From Marinirhabdus sp963799365 (GTDB taxonomy: Bacteria; Bacteroidota; Bacteroidia; Flavobacteriales; Flavobacteriaceae), in contig CAWCWV010000016.1 of assembly GCA_963799365.1 (NCBI GenBank), positions 1 to 64,000 of the forward strand: 64,000 nt of DNA. Direction: 5' to 3'. Position 1 is the first letter of the stretch. The number at the start of each line of letters is the position of its first letter. Position numbers and translations under genes: made by a program. Below are positions 38,358-47,272 of this stretch, piece by piece. The notes below the pieces were generated by a model. It searched no databases and was not told where the DNA came from. It saw nothing but the letters and a program-made list of their open reading frames with translations.

Positions 38358-39223
38358 TTTTCTAAAGCTATTAAAAAGATACTTACCACGGCCAGTCCAA
38401 TGCCTATCCAGTTTTTCAGCAATAGGCGTTCTTTAAAGAATAAAATCCCTACAATAGTTGAAAGCATTACTATGGCTACATTATTAACAGTAAAAATACC
38501 TGAACTTTCAAAAAGGCCGCTTCGTAGCGCTTTCACCAAAAAGTAAATAGAGAAGTAATTGGGAACTCCTAATACAATACCGCCTAAAATGTTTTTCCAT
38601 TTAAACTGAAATTTCCCTCGAAGTTTCTGAAAAAGCAATACTAGCACTCCAATAGAAAATGCTGTAAAAAAAATGGTTGCAGAAAATAATGGAACGTCGG
38701 TTTCGGCCACAAAAGAGCCTTCTAGGTATTTAATGCTGGTGTCTATAATTCCACTTCCCAAGAATACTAAAACAGGAAATATAAGGTTCTTTGGTTGAAT
38801 TTTTAATCCGTCCTTTTTCTTTACAGAAGCCAAATACACGGCAACCAGCGCCAATAAAATTCCAATGGCTTTAAAAATCCCTAAACTGTCCTTATAATAT
38901 AACAGTCCAAAAATTACAGGAATCACCACACTCATCTTGGTCGCCACAGAAACTACTGAAAGTCCGCTGCGTTGTGTGGTAATTGCCATTAAATTAAAAA
39001 CTATAATAAACAACGCTCCAAGTCCTAGGGTATAGTAAAACCAATCGTAATTTGGGATTTCGGAAATAGTAATTCTCCCACCATAACCAATAATCCCACT
39101 TAAACATGCCACAAAATAATTTACTACAATTGCGTGCAGCGTATTAATATTAAACTTGCTGAAGAGTTTAAAAACCACAAAAATTAGGGTAGAAGCAAGA
39201 ACACTAAGAAGGAGGTATATCAA
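38348..39223 (-). CDS. EamA/DMT-family membrane transporter
   Basis: A 291-residue protein with about ten membrane helices in two similar halves, as in the drug/metabolite transporter superfamily. GLLYYKDSLGIFKAIGILLAL and GILFFKERLLLKNWIGIGLA are the paired EamA signatures. Substrate unknown. Its start overlaps the ribD stop by four bases. The link to riboflavin is positional only. Confidence 0.85.
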   Translation of the reverse strand: MIYLLLSVLASTLIFVVFKLFSKFNINTLHAIVVNYFVACLSGIIGYGGRITISEIPNYDWFYYTLGLGALFIIVFNLMAITTQRSGLSVVSVATKMSVVIPVIFGLLYYKDSLGIFKAIGILLALVAVYLASVKKKDGLKIQPKNLIFPVLVFLGSGIIDTSIKYLEGSFVAETDVPLFSATIFFTAFSIGVLVLLFQKLRGKFQFKWKNILGGIVLGVPNYFSIYFLVKALRSGLFESSGIFTVNNVAIVMLSTIVGILFFKERLLLKNWIGIGLAVVSIFLIALEKWI

Positions 39224-40263
39224 ATGGTTGGGTTTTTATAATGAAAAAATTTATCAGTTGCAATGTTGGTTTGTTCTATTAGGCTACCATTAAATACAGG
39301 TGCTTTTATACCTTCTGTAAATGTAGACTTCCCTTCAAAAATAAATGCTTCGTCCCACAGATTTTCATCTATAAACGTTTGCAAAGTTTGAGCGCCACCT
39401 TCTATAATTAAGCTTTGTATGTTTTTATTGTATAAAATTTCAGCAATAATTGCTGTTGGATTTTCATTAAAAGAAAGTTTTTCAAAAGAGTTTGTACCTG
39501 CAGAGGTTGTTGTTTCTTCCGTTAAAATTAAAGTAGGAGCATCGTTATTATAAATAGCCAAATTTATATCAAGGCTATTTTGCTTATCTATTACAATACG
39601 TAATGGATTGTTGCCAAACCAATCTCGTGTCGTTAAACTTGGGTTGTCTTCTTTGGCTGTATTGGTGCCTATTAAAATTGCCTGTTCTTGGGCTCTTAAT
39701 TTATGTGCTAATTGTCTGGAAAATTCAGTTGTAATCCAAACTGGTTTCTGTTCTTTTTTTGTTTTTGGAGCTATAAAACCGTCCGTAGTTTGCGCCCATT
39801 TCAATATTATATAAGGTCGCTTTTTTTTCTGAAATGTAAAAAACCGCTTATTGAGTTCGTTACATTCATTCTCTAGAACACCTACTAACACATCGCAACC
39901 AGCTTCTATTAATTTTTTAATCCCTTTTCCAGCTACTTTTGGGTTGGGGTCTGTTGTGCCAATAACCACTTTTTTGATTCCTTTTTCGATAATTAAATCG
40001 GCACAAGGCGGCGTTTTTCCAAAATGGCTACAAGGTTCTAAGCTTACATAGATGGTAGCTTCAGGAAGTAAAGAAGTGTTCTTAACAGTATTCACGGCAT
40101 TGACCTCTGCGTGGGGTTTTCCAGCCTGGTAATGCCAGCCTTCGCCAATAACTATATTTTTGTGTACCAGTACGCTCCCCACCAACGGATTGGGATAGGT
40201 GGTTCCCAGTCCATTTTTGGCCAGTTGGATGCAACGCTTCATGTATTTTTCGTGTATCTTCAC
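39220..40263 (-). CDS. ribD: bifunctional riboflavin biosynthesis deaminase/reductase
   Basis: A 347-residue two-domain enzyme. The N-terminal deaminase has the zinc motifs HAEVNAV and PCSHFGKTPPCADLI. The C-terminal reductase (from about 145) has ILKWAQTTDGFIAP and LIIEGGAQTLQTFID. It performs the deamination and reduction steps from GTP-derived pyrimidine to the ribityl-uracil phosphate. It is first in an operon with EamA and YigZ, and divergent from a GNAT gene. Confidence 0.95.
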   Translation of the reverse strand: MKIHEKYMKRCIQLAKNGLGTTYPNPLVGSVLVHKNIVIGEGWHYQAGKPHAEVNAVNTVKNTSLLPEATIYVSLEPCSHFGKTPPCADLIIEKGIKKVVIGTTDPNPKVAGKGIKKLIEAGCDVLVGVLENECNELNKRFFTFQKKKRPYIILKWAQTTDGFIAPKTKKEQKPVWITTEFSRQLAHKLRAQEQAILIGTNTAKEDNPSLTTRDWFGNNPLRIVIDKQNSLDINLAIYNNDAPTLILTEETTTSAGTNSFEKLSFNENPTAIIAEILYNKNIQSLIIEGGAQTLQTFIDENLWDEAFIFEGKSTFTEGIKAPVFNGSLIEQTNIATDKFFHYKNPTI

Positions 40264-40303
40264 ACCTTCATTTTAAATCCCAAAAATACAAGTTATAACT
40301 GAG

Positions 40304-40789
40304 ATGAACGAACCCATTATACGTCCTATAGAGAAAAAAGATAATCTAAAAATTGCTGCTACAATACGAGAGGTTCTTTTAGAACATGGAGTTCCCAAGG
40401 TGGGTACAGCCTATGCAGATGCAGCCTTAGATTGCATGTTCGAAACCTACGGAAATTCAAAATCTATTTATTTTGTTGTCTCGCAGGGAGAGGCCATTCT
40501 AGGTGGCGCTGGAATTGCTCCATTGGCCAACTATAATGGTAATGTTTGTGAACTTCAGAAAATGTACTTTGCCACTGCTTTACGAGGTAAGGGAATTGGG
40601 CAAAAAATGATGGACAAATGTTTAGATGCGGCATCAAAATTCGGTTTTGAAAAATGTTACATAGAAACAATGCCTTATATGGAAGCTGCCCAAAAGTTGT
40701 ATGTAAAAAACGGATTTGAATACATTGATGGTCCTATGGGAGATACTGGCCACTATTCCTGTCCAGTGCATATGTTGAAGGAATTATAA
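40304..40789 (+). CDS. GNAT-family acetyltransferase
   Basis: A 161-residue N-acetyltransferase with ELQKMYFATALRGKGIGQKM, the acetyl-CoA loop, and AQKLYVKNGFEYID at the C-terminal side. Divergent from ribD with 40 bases between starts and followed by prmC. The substrate is unknown; relatives are putative acetyltransferases. Confidence 0.88.
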   Translation: MNEPIIRPIEKKDNLKIAATIREVLLEHGVPKVGTAYADAALDCMFETYGNSKSIYFVVSQGEAILGGAGIAPLANYNGNVCELQKMYFATALRGKGIGQKMMDKCLDAASKFGFEKCYIETMPYMEAAQKLYVKNGFEYIDGPMGDTGHYSCPVHMLKEL

Positions 40790-40846
40790 TATAAATCCGA
40801 TGTCACACTCATCGCAGTCGAAGTATAGTATGTAGATCCTATTTTA

Positions 40847-41767
40847 ATGACCTTAAAGCAACTCAAATTATATTTTGTTACAACGCTTTCAGGAAGCTAC
40901 CCTTCTGAAGAAATCCAGTCGTTTTTCAATTGGTTGGCTGAAAGCTATTTGGGATTTTCAAGATTTGAAGTTTCTGTAAATGGTGAAGAGGAAATTTCAG
41001 CAGCAATAGAAGTAAGATTTTCCGAAGCACTACAACGGCTACAACACTACGAACCCATTCAATACATCTTAGGAGAAACCGAATTCTATGGACTTCTCTT
41101 AAAACTAACGCCTGCAACCTTAATTCCAAGACCTGAAACCGAAGAGTTGGTAAATTGGATTATTTCAAATATAAAACCCAGGACTTTAAAATATCAACAG
41201 CGCGCTTCACCACTCACCACTCACCACTCACCACTAAAACCTCGTCGCTCGTCACTCGTCACTCAAAACTTTCTAGATATTGGAACTGGCTCTGGCTGTA
41301 TTGCCATTTCGCTAGCCAAACATATAAAAGAAGCAAAAGTTTCAGCCATAGATATTTCAGAAGATGCTTTAAAAGTAGCACATAAAAATGCTTCTTTAAA
41401 TGAAGTGGATGTTAATTTTTTCCAAGCTGATATTTTAAAAATAAAAAGCCTTCCACAGCAATATGACGTGATTGTAAGCAATCCGCCCTATGTACGTGAA
41501 TTGGAAAAAAAACACATGCAAGCCAATGTCCTGCAACACGAACCCAACACGGCGTTATTTGTAACAAATAAAGATCCATTGTTGTTTTATCGTGCCATTG
41601 CAAAGCTTGCCAGAACCTACTTAATGCCAAACGGCATCCTCTTCTTCGAAATTAATGAGTATCTTAGTGAAGAAATGAGGCAATTATTGGAGCAAGAAGG
41701 GTTTACTGAAATTGAGTTTAAAAAAGATATGTTCGGTAAATTCAGGATGTTGAAGTGTAGACTATAA
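40847..41767 (+). CDS. prmC: peptide chain release factor N5-glutamine methyltransferase with repeat-encoded insert
   Basis: A 306-residue PrmC/HemK that methylates the GGQ glutamine of RF1/RF2. N-terminal helical domain, then QYILGETEFYGL and IPRPETEELVNWI, SAM site DIGTGSGCIAISLAK and catalytic VSNPPYVRE. Between NWI and DIGTGSG lies a foreign-looking stretch (about residues 121-141) encoded by nine 7-base repeats; the total of 63 bases keeps the frame. The insert is at a domain junction, so activity may survive. Confidence 0.92.
   Translation: MTLKQLKLYFVTTLSGSYPSEEIQSFFNWLAESYLGFSRFEVSVNGEEEISAAIEVRFSEALQRLQHYEPIQYILGETEFYGLLLKLTPATLIPRPETEELVNWIISNIKPRTLKYQQRASPLTTHHSPLKPRRSSLVTQNFLDIGTGSGCIAISLAKHIKEAKVSAIDISEDALKVAHKNASLNEVDVNFFQADILKIKSLPQQYDVIVSNPPYVRELEKKHMQANVLQHEPNTALFVTNKDPLLFYRAIAKLARTYLMPNGILFFEINEYLSEEMRQLLEQEGFTEIEFKKDMFGKFRMLKCRL
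41207..41269 (+). repeat. heptamer array inside prmC (TCACCAC / TCGTCAC)
   Basis: Nine units: TCACCAC four times, TAAAACC, TCGTCGC, TCGTCAC twice, TCAAAAC. It encodes the Ser/Thr/His/Pro-rich insert of PrmC. Gain or loss of one unit would shift the frame. Confidence 0.85.
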
Positions 41768-41810
41768 TTTCTGTGAATCTCTGCTTCTTTTCGAATCTCT
41801 GTGTAATAAC
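41763..41810. repeat. degenerate decamer repeat (TCTCTGTGAA type) before the LOG-family gene
   Basis: TTTCTGTGAA, TCTCTGCTTC, then TCTCTGTGTA: roughly 10-base units between the prmC stop and the next ATG. A similar block lies at 42451-42490, so the two flank one gene. Confidence 0.5.
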
Positions 41811-41815
41811 TAGGT

Positions 41816-42406
41816 ATGAACAAGCTAAATAAAATATGTGTCTTCTGTGGAAGTAGCGACGGGAACGATTCCAAAATTACCGAAGCAGCCATAGGTTTAG
41901 GCAATTTATTCGCACAAAGAGAAATAACCCTTGTTTACGGCGCCGCCAAAATTGGTGTTATGGGTACCATCGCCAAAACTATGTTGGAAAACAACGGAAA
42001 AGTTATAGGCATCATACCACAATTCCTTAAAAAGAAAGAAGTGGTTCACTTGGGGCTTACTGAACTTATCACCACCCAAAATATGCACGAGCGTAAACTA
42101 AAGATGCAGGAAGTAAGTGATGGTTTTATTGCACTCCCGGGCGGGTTTGGAACACTAGAAGAACTTTTCGAAATTATTACGTGGCTACAATTGGGGTTGC
42201 ATACCAAACCAATTGGCTTATTAAACGTAAATGGGTTTTATGACGATTTGTTGAAACTATTGGAAACAATGGTTCGCAAGGGATTTCTTTCTATGAAAAA
42301 CTATGAGATGCTTTTAGTGGATTCATCTCCAGAAAACCTACTTCAGAAAATGGAAAATTTTAGAACGCCCAAAATTCCTAAGTGGTTAAAACCGGAACGA
42401 ACTTAG
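41816..42406 (+). CDS. LOG-family protein (TIGR00730, Rossmann fold)
   Basis: A 196-residue protein with the LOG signature PGGFGTLEELFE and N-terminal VFCGSSDGN. Plant and some bacterial LOG proteins release cytokinin bases from their nucleotides; many bacterial members are nucleotide phosphoribohydrolases of unclear role. Flanked on both sides by related 10-base repeats, and its stop codon lies in a 7-base repeat block (AGTAGTC). Confidence 0.88.
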   Translation: MNKLNKICVFCGSSDGNDSKITEAAIGLGNLFAQREITLVYGAAKIGVMGTIAKTMLENNGKVIGIIPQFLKKKEVVHLGLTELITTQNMHERKLKMQEVSDGFIALPGGFGTLEELFEIITWLQLGLHTKPIGLLNVNGFYDDLLKLLETMVRKGFLSMKNYEMLLVDSSPENLLQKMENFRTPKIPKWLKPERT

Positions 42407-42490
42407 TAGTCAGTAGTCAGTGGTAGCAATAGTTAATAATTATTGCAATGTCTCCGTGAATCTCAGCGTTTCTCTGTGTATCTCCGTGTA
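42405..42490. repeat. heptamer (AGTAGTC) and decamer (TCTCCGTGTA) repeats
   Basis: AGTAGTC, AGTAGTC, AGTGGTA, GCAATAG (42405-42432) are followed, after a spacer, by TCTCCGTGAA, TCTCAGCGTT, TCTCTGTGTA, TCTCCGTGTA (about 42451-42490). The first unit begins inside the LOG stop codon. Confidence 0.55.
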
Positions 42491-42494
42491 ACAA

Positions 42495-42590
42495 CTCACC
42501 ACCTCACCACCTCACCACCTCACCAACTTACCAACTCACCAACTCACCAACTCATAAATTCACCAACTACCATTTCACAAATTAACCAGT
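42495..42590. repeat. degenerate octamer array before ligA (CTCACCAA)
   Basis: Twelve successive 8-base units, CTCACCAC three times, then CTCACCAA, CTTACCAA, CTCACCAA twice, and increasingly decayed units. It runs straight into the ligA -7 element, so it occupies the -33 region. Confidence 0.75.
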
Positions 42591-42594
42591 TCAC

Positions 42595-42602
42595 TATATT
42601 TG
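42595..42602 (+). promoter_or_regulatory. -7 element of ligA (near-leaderless)
   Basis: TATATTTG ends five bases before ATG 42608. It supports that start over the in-frame ATG at 42443, whose extra codons would lie in the repeat arrays. Confidence 0.65.
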
Positions 42603-42607
42603 TAGCT

Positions 42608-44599
42608 ATGACTATTGAAGAAAAAATAAACCAACTCCGCACACATCTTCGTGAGCACAATTATAACTATTACGTTGAAGATAATCCCACCATTTCAGAT
42701 TACGATTTTGACGTGTTACTGAAAGAACTTCAGGACTTAGAAAAAATGCATCCAGAGTTTGACGACCCTAATTCGCCCACTCATAGAATAGGAGGACAGG
42801 TGACCAAAAATTTTGAAACCGTAGCCCACGAGTTTAGAATGTATTCATTGGATAATAGCTATTCCAAAGAAGATTTGGAGGACTGGGAAAAACGCATTAA
42901 AAAGATGGTAGATGGCGAGGTTCATTATACCTGTGAACTAAAATACGACGGTGCTTCTATGAGTTTAACTTACGAAAATGGTATGCTGGTAAGGGCTGTA
43001 ACACGTGGTGATGGATTTCAAGGTGATAATGTGACTACCAATATAAAAACAATTAAATCGGTGCCACTTAAATTGAAAGGTGACTTTCCGCAGAAATTTG
43101 AAATACGGGGTGAGATTGTGCTTCCTTTTGAAGGATTTACAAAAATGAATGTAGAACGTGTTGCAAATGGCGAAGAACCGTATCGCAATCCAAGAAACAC
43201 GGCTTCCGGAAGTTTAAAATTACAGGACAGTGCTGAGGTTGCCAAACGACCTTTAGAATGTTTGCTCTACAGTTTAAAAGGAAATAATTTACCCGTTGCC
43301 ACTCAATTTGAAGTTTTGGAAAAAGCCCGCCAATGGGGTTTTAAAGTGCCTGATATTGCGGAACTGGCCAAAAGTATTGACGAAGTTTTGGAGTTTGTAA
43401 ATTATTGGGATCTACATCGCCATGAATTACCCTATGAAACAGACGGTGTAGTGGTTAAGGTAAACAACCTTCAGCAACAAGAAGAGTTAGGCTATACAGC
43501 AAAATCGCCCAGATGGGCTATGGCGTATAAGTTTAAGGCCGAGCAGGTTTCAACAAAATTAGAACAAATTACCTATCAGGTAGGTAGAACTGGAGCTATA
43601 ACACCTGTGGCAAATTTACAAGCTGTTGAGCTAGCAGGAACTATCGTAAAAAGAGCTTCGTTGCACAATGCAGACCAGATCGAAAAGCTAGATATCCGTG
43701 AAGGCGATACCGTATATGTTGAAAAAGGAGGCGAAATTATTCCTAAAATAATAGGGGTAGATTTTACTGAAAGAGATTCAAATTCGAAGCCTACACAGTA
43801 TATTTCGGAATGCCCAGAATGTAAAACACCTCTCACACGTACCGAAGGCGATGCAAAGCATTTTTGCCCAAATGAGGATGGATGTCCGCCGCAAATTATT
43901 GGGCGGATTCAGCATTATATTTCCCGAAAAGCTATGGATATTGAAGGCTTGGGTGGTGAAACAGTTGCCTTATTAGTAACAAATGGATTAATTCATAATT
44001 ATGCCGATTTATATCTCTTAAAAGCATCGCAACTGCTACCTTTAGAACGAATGGCACAGAAAAGTGCCGAGAATCTTGTGGAAGGGGTAGAAGCTTCAAA
44101 AAATATTCCATTTCAACGGGTTTTGTTTGCTCTAGGAATTAGATATGTAGGTGAGACCGTGGCTAAGAAGTTGGCAAAGCATTTTAAAAGTATTGATGCG
44201 TTAATGACAGCTACTTTTGAAGAATTAATTTCAGTAGATGAAATTGGCGACCGGATTGCCGAAAGCGTTATCGAATTTTTTACTTCCGAAGAACATAAAG
44301 AAACTATAAATAGATTGAAGGAATACGGTGTAGAGTTAAAAATTTCCGAAGAAGCCCTAGCCAAGCAGACTGATATATTGGCTGGAAATATTTTTGTGGT
44401 TTCGGGTGTTTTCTATAAAGTAACAAGAACCGAGTTAAAGAAACTTATTGAAGACAATGGAGGTAAGGTTTCATCTTCAATTTCAGCTAAGACGACCTAT
44501 GTTATTGCTGGCGATAATATGGGGCCCAGTAAACGTGCCAAAGCAGAAGACCTTGGAATAGCGGTTATTTCTGAAGATGATTTTCTGGAAATGTTATAA
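42608..44599 (+). CDS. ligA: NAD-dependent DNA ligase
   Basis: A 663-residue ligase of normal family length. Adenylation domain with the catalytic Lys in ELKYDGASMSLTYENG, OB fold, zinc finger with four Cys (CPEC ... FCPNEDGC), helix-hairpin-helix repeats, and a C-terminal BRCT domain (about 590-663, GNIFVVSGVF to DDFLEML). It seals nicks in replication and repair. The start at MTIEEKINQLRTHL is set by homology and by the promoter directly upstream. Confidence 0.97.
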   Translation: MTIEEKINQLRTHLREHNYNYYVEDNPTISDYDFDVLLKELQDLEKMHPEFDDPNSPTHRIGGQVTKNFETVAHEFRMYSLDNSYSKEDLEDWEKRIKKMVDGEVHYTCELKYDGASMSLTYENGMLVRAVTRGDGFQGDNVTTNIKTIKSVPLKLKGDFPQKFEIRGEIVLPFEGFTKMNVERVANGEEPYRNPRNTASGSLKLQDSAEVAKRPLECLLYSLKGNNLPVATQFEVLEKARQWGFKVPDIAELAKSIDEVLEFVNYWDLHRHELPYETDGVVVKVNNLQQQEELGYTAKSPRWAMAYKFKAEQVSTKLEQITYQVGRTGAITPVANLQAVELAGTIVKRASLHNADQIEKLDIREGDTVYVEKGGEIIPKIIGVDFTERDSNSKPTQYISECPECKTPLTRTEGDAKHFCPNEDGCPPQIIGRIQHYISRKAMDIEGLGGETVALLVTNGLIHNYADLYLLKASQLLPLERMAQKSAENLVEGVEASKNIPFQRVLFALGIRYVGETVAKKLAKHFKSIDALMTATFEELISVDEIGDRIAESVIEFFTSEEHKETINRLKEYGVELKISEEALAKQTDILAGNIFVVSGVFYKVTRTELKKLIEDNGGKVSSSISAKTTYVIAGDNMGPSKRAKAEDLGIAVISEDDFLEML

Positions 44600-44814
44600 T
44601 TTATTGTAGTCTGAAATTTTCAAGATACCTTCTAAAACTAATTTTATTTTTATCCATAACTGCTCAAAATATAAGTTACTCGAACTGAAGACACTATTTT
44701 TTTTAAAATTTGGCCTTTCATTTTGGGTTGTTAATGAGAAAAATAGCGAAGCTTTTCAGGTAAAATGTATTAAAACACCTAAGTAGCCTATTTTTACAAT
44801 AGTTTATTGCAATT

Positions 44815-45339
44815 ATGATTTTTAAAAAACTGAAACAAAGATCCCTTAGAAAAGAGTTAGAATCACATCTTAAAAAGCGTGATACTTCCGGCAATGATAA
44901 TAAAGTGAGAACTATTGGGTTTTTGGTGGACGAAACGCACAATCAAGATTTCGAAAAATTCTACGATATCTTCAAAGATCTTAATCTACAGACAAAAGAT
45001 GTAAAACTGTTTTCTTATGTAGAAAGTAAAAAGAAGATTCCTAGTTTGCAACAAAACCAAGTCCAAAACAAAGATTTTGATTGGAAAGGAAACTTTCACA
45101 ACCAGAATGCTCAAGAATTTTTAGACAAAGGGTTGGATGTTTTGGTGGGCTATTACCCAAAGAAACATGAAGTTTTGGACGTGCTTGTGGCCATGAGCAA
45201 AGCCAAATTTAAGGTAGGTTTTCTCGGAGCAGATGAGCGTTTGTTCGATTTGTTTTTGGACGTACCTTTTAAGGATTTTAATCTTTTTAAAAGCGAATTA
45301 AAAAAATATTTAAAAGTGTTCGGAAAAATCAATTCCTAG
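44815..45339 (+). CDS. DUF6913-like protein
   Basis: A 174-residue soluble protein resembling the DUF6913 family found between ligA and dapA in flavobacteria. A basic N-terminus (KKLKQRSLRKELESHLKKR), then a Rossmann-like start VRTIGFLVDETHNQDF and LDVLVGYYPKKHEVLDVLVA. No motif suggests an activity. No signal peptide. Confidence 0.65.
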   Translation: MIFKKLKQRSLRKELESHLKKRDTSGNDNKVRTIGFLVDETHNQDFEKFYDIFKDLNLQTKDVKLFSYVESKKKIPSLQQNQVQNKDFDWKGNFHNQNAQEFLDKGLDVLVGYYPKKHEVLDVLVAMSKAKFKVGFLGADERLFDLFLDVPFKDFNLFKSELKKYLKVFGKINS

Positions 45340-45558
45340 ATTTTGAGAGCTTATTAACTTTATTTTTAAATTTAATTTGCATTTTATCGCCTAAAAACGA
45401 CTTTAAATGACTCTTAACGAATTGATTATCAGAAAAAACCTACTTAATTATTTGTGAGATTAACTTCAAAATGTATCCCTTTTCGTTACATTAGTAATGT
45501 CCTAAAATACCTTCTACTTATGTGATGCTGTATCAAATTTTAATTTGAAAACATCACC

Positions 45559-46071
45559 ATGAAAAAACTACTATTAATAGTACTGGTAATTCTTAGTCAA
45601 GGCCTCTTCGCACAACATAAGACTGAGGGAGAGTGCAAATTGAAGCTCGATAATAAAGATTGGTTATGGGACTTCAAGGAAGCTGAACAAAAAGAAGAGA
45701 AACTCACGCTCATTGTAGATAAGATAATAGAAGATTCTAATTATCTTGCTAGCACAACCTATATTAGCGATATAGAGAATGAGCCAGACTTTAATACTTC
45801 TTCGTGTGCCGATAAATGTGCCATGCGCTTCGTTCTTATTTATGGAAATACAAGTGGATTAATATTAGATTTGGTAAAATACCCCCATTTGGAAGCAATT
45901 TTAGCGGAGTTTACTTCAGAAAATATTTCAAAAATTGAGCTTAATGAAAAGTACGACCATAATATTTATGGGGTAGCTGCAAAAGAACGCTCGGGAATAG
46001 TCTTACGAACAGACGATAAAAATCTTAAGAAAAAAGTACGTCGCATCCTTCGCGATTATCAAAAATTATAG
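45559..46071 (+). CDS. secreted protein of unknown function
   Basis: A 170-residue protein with a clear signal peptide (1-19, ending GLFAQ). The mature part is charged and contains CADKCAMRFVLIYG, two cysteines that could form a disulphide or bind metal. I do not recognise the family. It stands alone between DUF6913 and dapA. Confidence 0.65.
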   Translation: MKKLLLIVLVILSQGLFAQHKTEGECKLKLDNKDWLWDFKEAEQKEEKLTLIVDKIIEDSNYLASTTYISDIENEPDFNTSSCADKCAMRFVLIYGNTSGLILDLVKYPHLEAILAEFTSENISKIELNEKYDHNIYGVAAKERSGIVLRTDDKNLKKKVRRILRDYQKL

Positions 46072-46200
46072 GGTAAAATGAGTTTTTAATTGTTCTTATA
46101 TTTACTACCCTATCAAGGGAAATTACATATAAAATTTCTATAAAATGTCTCATTACAACTCTTGCATTGTGTAATTTTGTTTTTTCAAATTAAATAAATA

Positions 46201-47076
46201 ATGAAAGAACTCATAGGGACAGGTGTAGCGCTTATTACACCATTCACGCAAGAAGGAGAAGTTGACGTAAACGGCCTCCAAAAAGTTGTAAATTTTCAGA
46301 TTGAAAATGGTATTGATTATCTTGTGGTGCTAGGAACCACAGGCGAAAGCGTTACTTTAACCAAGGATGAAAAGCAATTGGTAATAGATACCATTGTTGA
46401 AACCAATGCAGGAAGACTGCCGTTGGTTTTGGGGATAGGAGGAAGCGATACTGCACAGGTTGCTATAGAAATGCAAACACGGGATCTAAGTGCTTTCACA
46501 GCAATTCTATCTGTTTCCCCATCGTATAATAAACCAACACAGGAGGGGATTTATCAGCACTTTGCTGTGCTGGCAAAAGTAGCTCCTAAGCCAGTTATTT
46601 TATATAATGTGCCAGGACGTACGGCTAGTAATATGTTACCAGAAACAGTGGCAAGATTGGCAACCGACTTTGAGAACATTGTAGCAATTAAAGAAGCTGC
46701 GGGAGATCTGGTACAAGCCATGAAAATGATAGAGAGCACCCCGGAAGGATTTTTAGTGATAAGTGGGGACGATATGATTGCCTTGCCAATGACCTTGGCG
46801 GGTGGCGCAGGAGTAATTTCGGTAATAGGGGAAGGCTTTCCGAAGGATTTTTCAACAATGATTGCCTTAGGCTTAGAGCGACGGGTAGACGAAGCTTACA
46901 CATTACATTACAAAATTGCGCCCTGTATAGACTATATATTTGCTGAAGGAAATCCAGCAGGTATTAAAGCTGTGTTAAGTCGCCTTGGGGTTTGTGGAGA
47001 TTCAGTAAGACTGCCATTGGTAGGAATTGGGAAACAACTACGTGATAAAATTGATGCATTTGTGACAGCGTATTAA
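46201..47076 (+). CDS. dapA: 4-hydroxy-tetrahydrodipicolinate synthase
   Basis: A 291-residue TIM-barrel aldolase condensing pyruvate with aspartate semialdehyde, first step of the lysine/diaminopimelate branch. VLGTTGESVTL, the Tyr of SPSYNKPTQEG and VILYNVPGRTASNM, and the Schiff-base Lys in IVAIKEAAGD are present. A -7 match (TAATTTTG) lies at 46172-46179. Supplies the pathway in which dapF also acts. Confidence 0.96.
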   Translation: MKELIGTGVALITPFTQEGEVDVNGLQKVVNFQIENGIDYLVVLGTTGESVTLTKDEKQLVIDTIVETNAGRLPLVLGIGGSDTAQVAIEMQTRDLSAFTAILSVSPSYNKPTQEGIYQHFAVLAKVAPKPVILYNVPGRTASNMLPETVARLATDFENIVAIKEAAGDLVQAMKMIESTPEGFLVISGDDMIALPMTLAGGAGVISVIGEGFPKDFSTMIALGLERRVDEAYTLHYKIAPCIDYIFAEGNPAGIKAVLSRLGVCGDSVRLPLVGIGKQLRDKIDAFVTAY

Positions 47077-47238
47077 ATGAATTGTTATTAGGTTAGGCCC
47101 ATTATGACAATTATGATTTATATATTATTGGTTATAAAAGCAACAAAAGAATTATTAACAATTATAGCCTGAAACAATCTCAAACAGTAAGCGTCTTTAG
47201 GCGGTACTAAGTATACAATATTTAGTACAATAATAAGT

Positions 47239-47268
47239 TTTGTAATCACGTATAATTCACTACTTTTG
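47239..47268 (+). promoter_or_regulatory. promoter of the bamD-like operon (leaderless)
   Basis: TTTG (47239-47242), 18 bases, TACTTTTG (47261-47268), then four bases to the ATG at 47273. A full consensus match directly against the start codon. Confidence 0.75.
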
Positions 47269-47272
47269 CACG

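Noticed and set aside
41207..42590. CRISPR-like arrays
   Set aside because: The units are 7-10 bases and contiguous, without spacers; there are no cas genes.
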